Source: Candidatus Elarobacter sp. (GTDB taxonomy: Bacteria > Vulcanimicrobiota > Vulcanimicrobiia > Vulcanimicrobiales > Vulcanimicrobiaceae). Taken from it: a stretch of 6,001 nt of DNA. The notes beneath the pieces were generated by a model. That model was not told the DNA's origin. It was given only the letters and a program-made list of their open reading frames with translations, and made no database searches. The stretch covers positions 1 to 6,001 of the forward strand of contig JASLGJ010000477.1 of NCBI GenBank assembly GCA_030150085.1. Direction: 5' to 3'. This document shows, one piece after another, positions 5,672 through 6,001 of the stretch. The position numbers and the translations under genes are program-made. The stretch's first letter is position 1; the number at the start of each line of letters is the position of its first letter.

Positions 5672-6001
5672 GTGCCGACCGGCGGCGAGGCGCTGGTTCG
5701 CGCGCTGCGCGCGAACGCGGTCGAGCGCGTGTTCTGCGTGCCCGGCGAGAGCTTTCTGGCCGCCCTCGACGCGCTCTACGACGCGCCCTCGATCCAGGTC
5801 GTCACCTGCCGCCACGAGGCCGGCGCGGCCAACATGGCCGAGGCCGACGGCAAGCTGACCGGCCGGCCGGGAATCTGCTTCGTCACCCGCGGCCCGGGCG
5901 CGACGCACGCCGCCATCGGCGTCCACACCGCCCGCCAGGACAGCACCCCGCTGATCCTGTTCGTCGGCCAGGTGGCGCGCGGGATGCGCGGGCGCGAGGC
6001 G
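5672..6001 (+). CDS. Thiamine-diphosphate-dependent enzyme, acetolactate synthase-like, N-terminal part
   Basis: GTG 5672 opens 110 codons continuing past the right edge. The N-terminal TPP-enzyme PYR domain is clear: GGEALVRALRANAVERVFCVPGES (residues 4-27), then R47-H-E49-A-G-A-A-N-M-A-E-A, where E49 is the conserved glutamate that activates the thiamine ring. Next come TRGPGATHAAIGVHTARQDS (72-91) and the strand PLILFVGQV (93-101). This pattern is typical of acetolactate synthase large-subunit-like enzymes and relatives such as benzoylformate decarboxylase and glyoxylate carboligase. Substrate specificity is decided by C-terminal residues outside the window, so no gene symbol is given. The gene starts 1 nt after the peptidase TAG with a weak GGAAG SD 6 nt upstream, so translational coupling is likely. 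The start agrees with the usual family N-terminus. Confidence 0.88.
   Translation, partial: MPTGGEALVRALRANAVERVFCVPGESFLAALDALYDAPSIQVVTCRHEAGAANMAEADGKLTGRPGICFVTRGPGATHAAIGVHTARQDSTPLILFVGQVARGMRGREA

Noticed and set aside
3516..5858. Plus-strand ORF of 780 codons
   Set aside because: Another frame of the M3 peptidase gene. Its product is almost only Arg, Ala, Gly and Pro, whereas the overlapping frame encodes a full zinc-peptidase with HEFGH.

Overview
The window comes from a bacterial chromosome with very GC-rich flanks: single 60-base lines counted by hand in the M3 peptidase gene reach about 70-80% GC. Genes are tightly packed, Shine-Dalgarno (SD) sequences are strong, and TTG and GTG starts are used. 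The phylum cannot be fixed from the sequence. The glycosyl-hydrolase-like protein with a GVNYWPR opening and the general style recall soil Candidatus Eremiobacterota / Vulcanimicrobiota, but that is a recollection-based guess.

Layout. Leftward (minus-strand) unit: a secreted 598-aa putative lipoprotein (3219-1423, TTG start), then a 249-aa exported helical/TPR-like protein (1404-655), then the N-terminal 213 residues of a clan-A TIM-barrel glycosyl hydrolase-like protein (640 to beyond the left edge). The gaps are 18 and 14 nt, and the last SD overlaps the preceding stop codon, so the three genes look like one transcription unit. Rightward (plus-strand) unit: a complete M3 metallopeptidase of the oligopeptidase A / peptidyl-dipeptidase Dcp type (3592-5670, TTG start). 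One base after its stop comes the 5' end of a thiamine-diphosphate enzyme of the acetolactate-synthase-like family, which runs off the right edge. The two units diverge from a 372-nt intergenic region (3220-3591). That region holds a shared symmetric -10 box, a possible 45-codon small gene and a possible pseudoknot or alternative-hairpin element.

How the parts may work together. The lipoprotein and the 249-aa protein both carry export signals and sit in a segment of clearly lower GC (about 42-63% in sampled lines) than their flanks, which suggests a separately acquired or fast-evolving cell-envelope module. The adjoining glycosyl-hydrolase-like protein has His-Arg where the clan normally has the Asn-Glu acid/base pair, so it may be a non-catalytic or altered enzyme. 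The right-hand unit is ordinary metabolism: cytoplasmic peptide turnover plus a TPP enzyme. The strongest candidates for something undescribed are the two exported low-GC proteins, the residue change in the glycosyl-hydrolase-like protein and the small ORF in the divergent promoter region. No mobile element, CRISPR array, tRNA or rRNA was seen.
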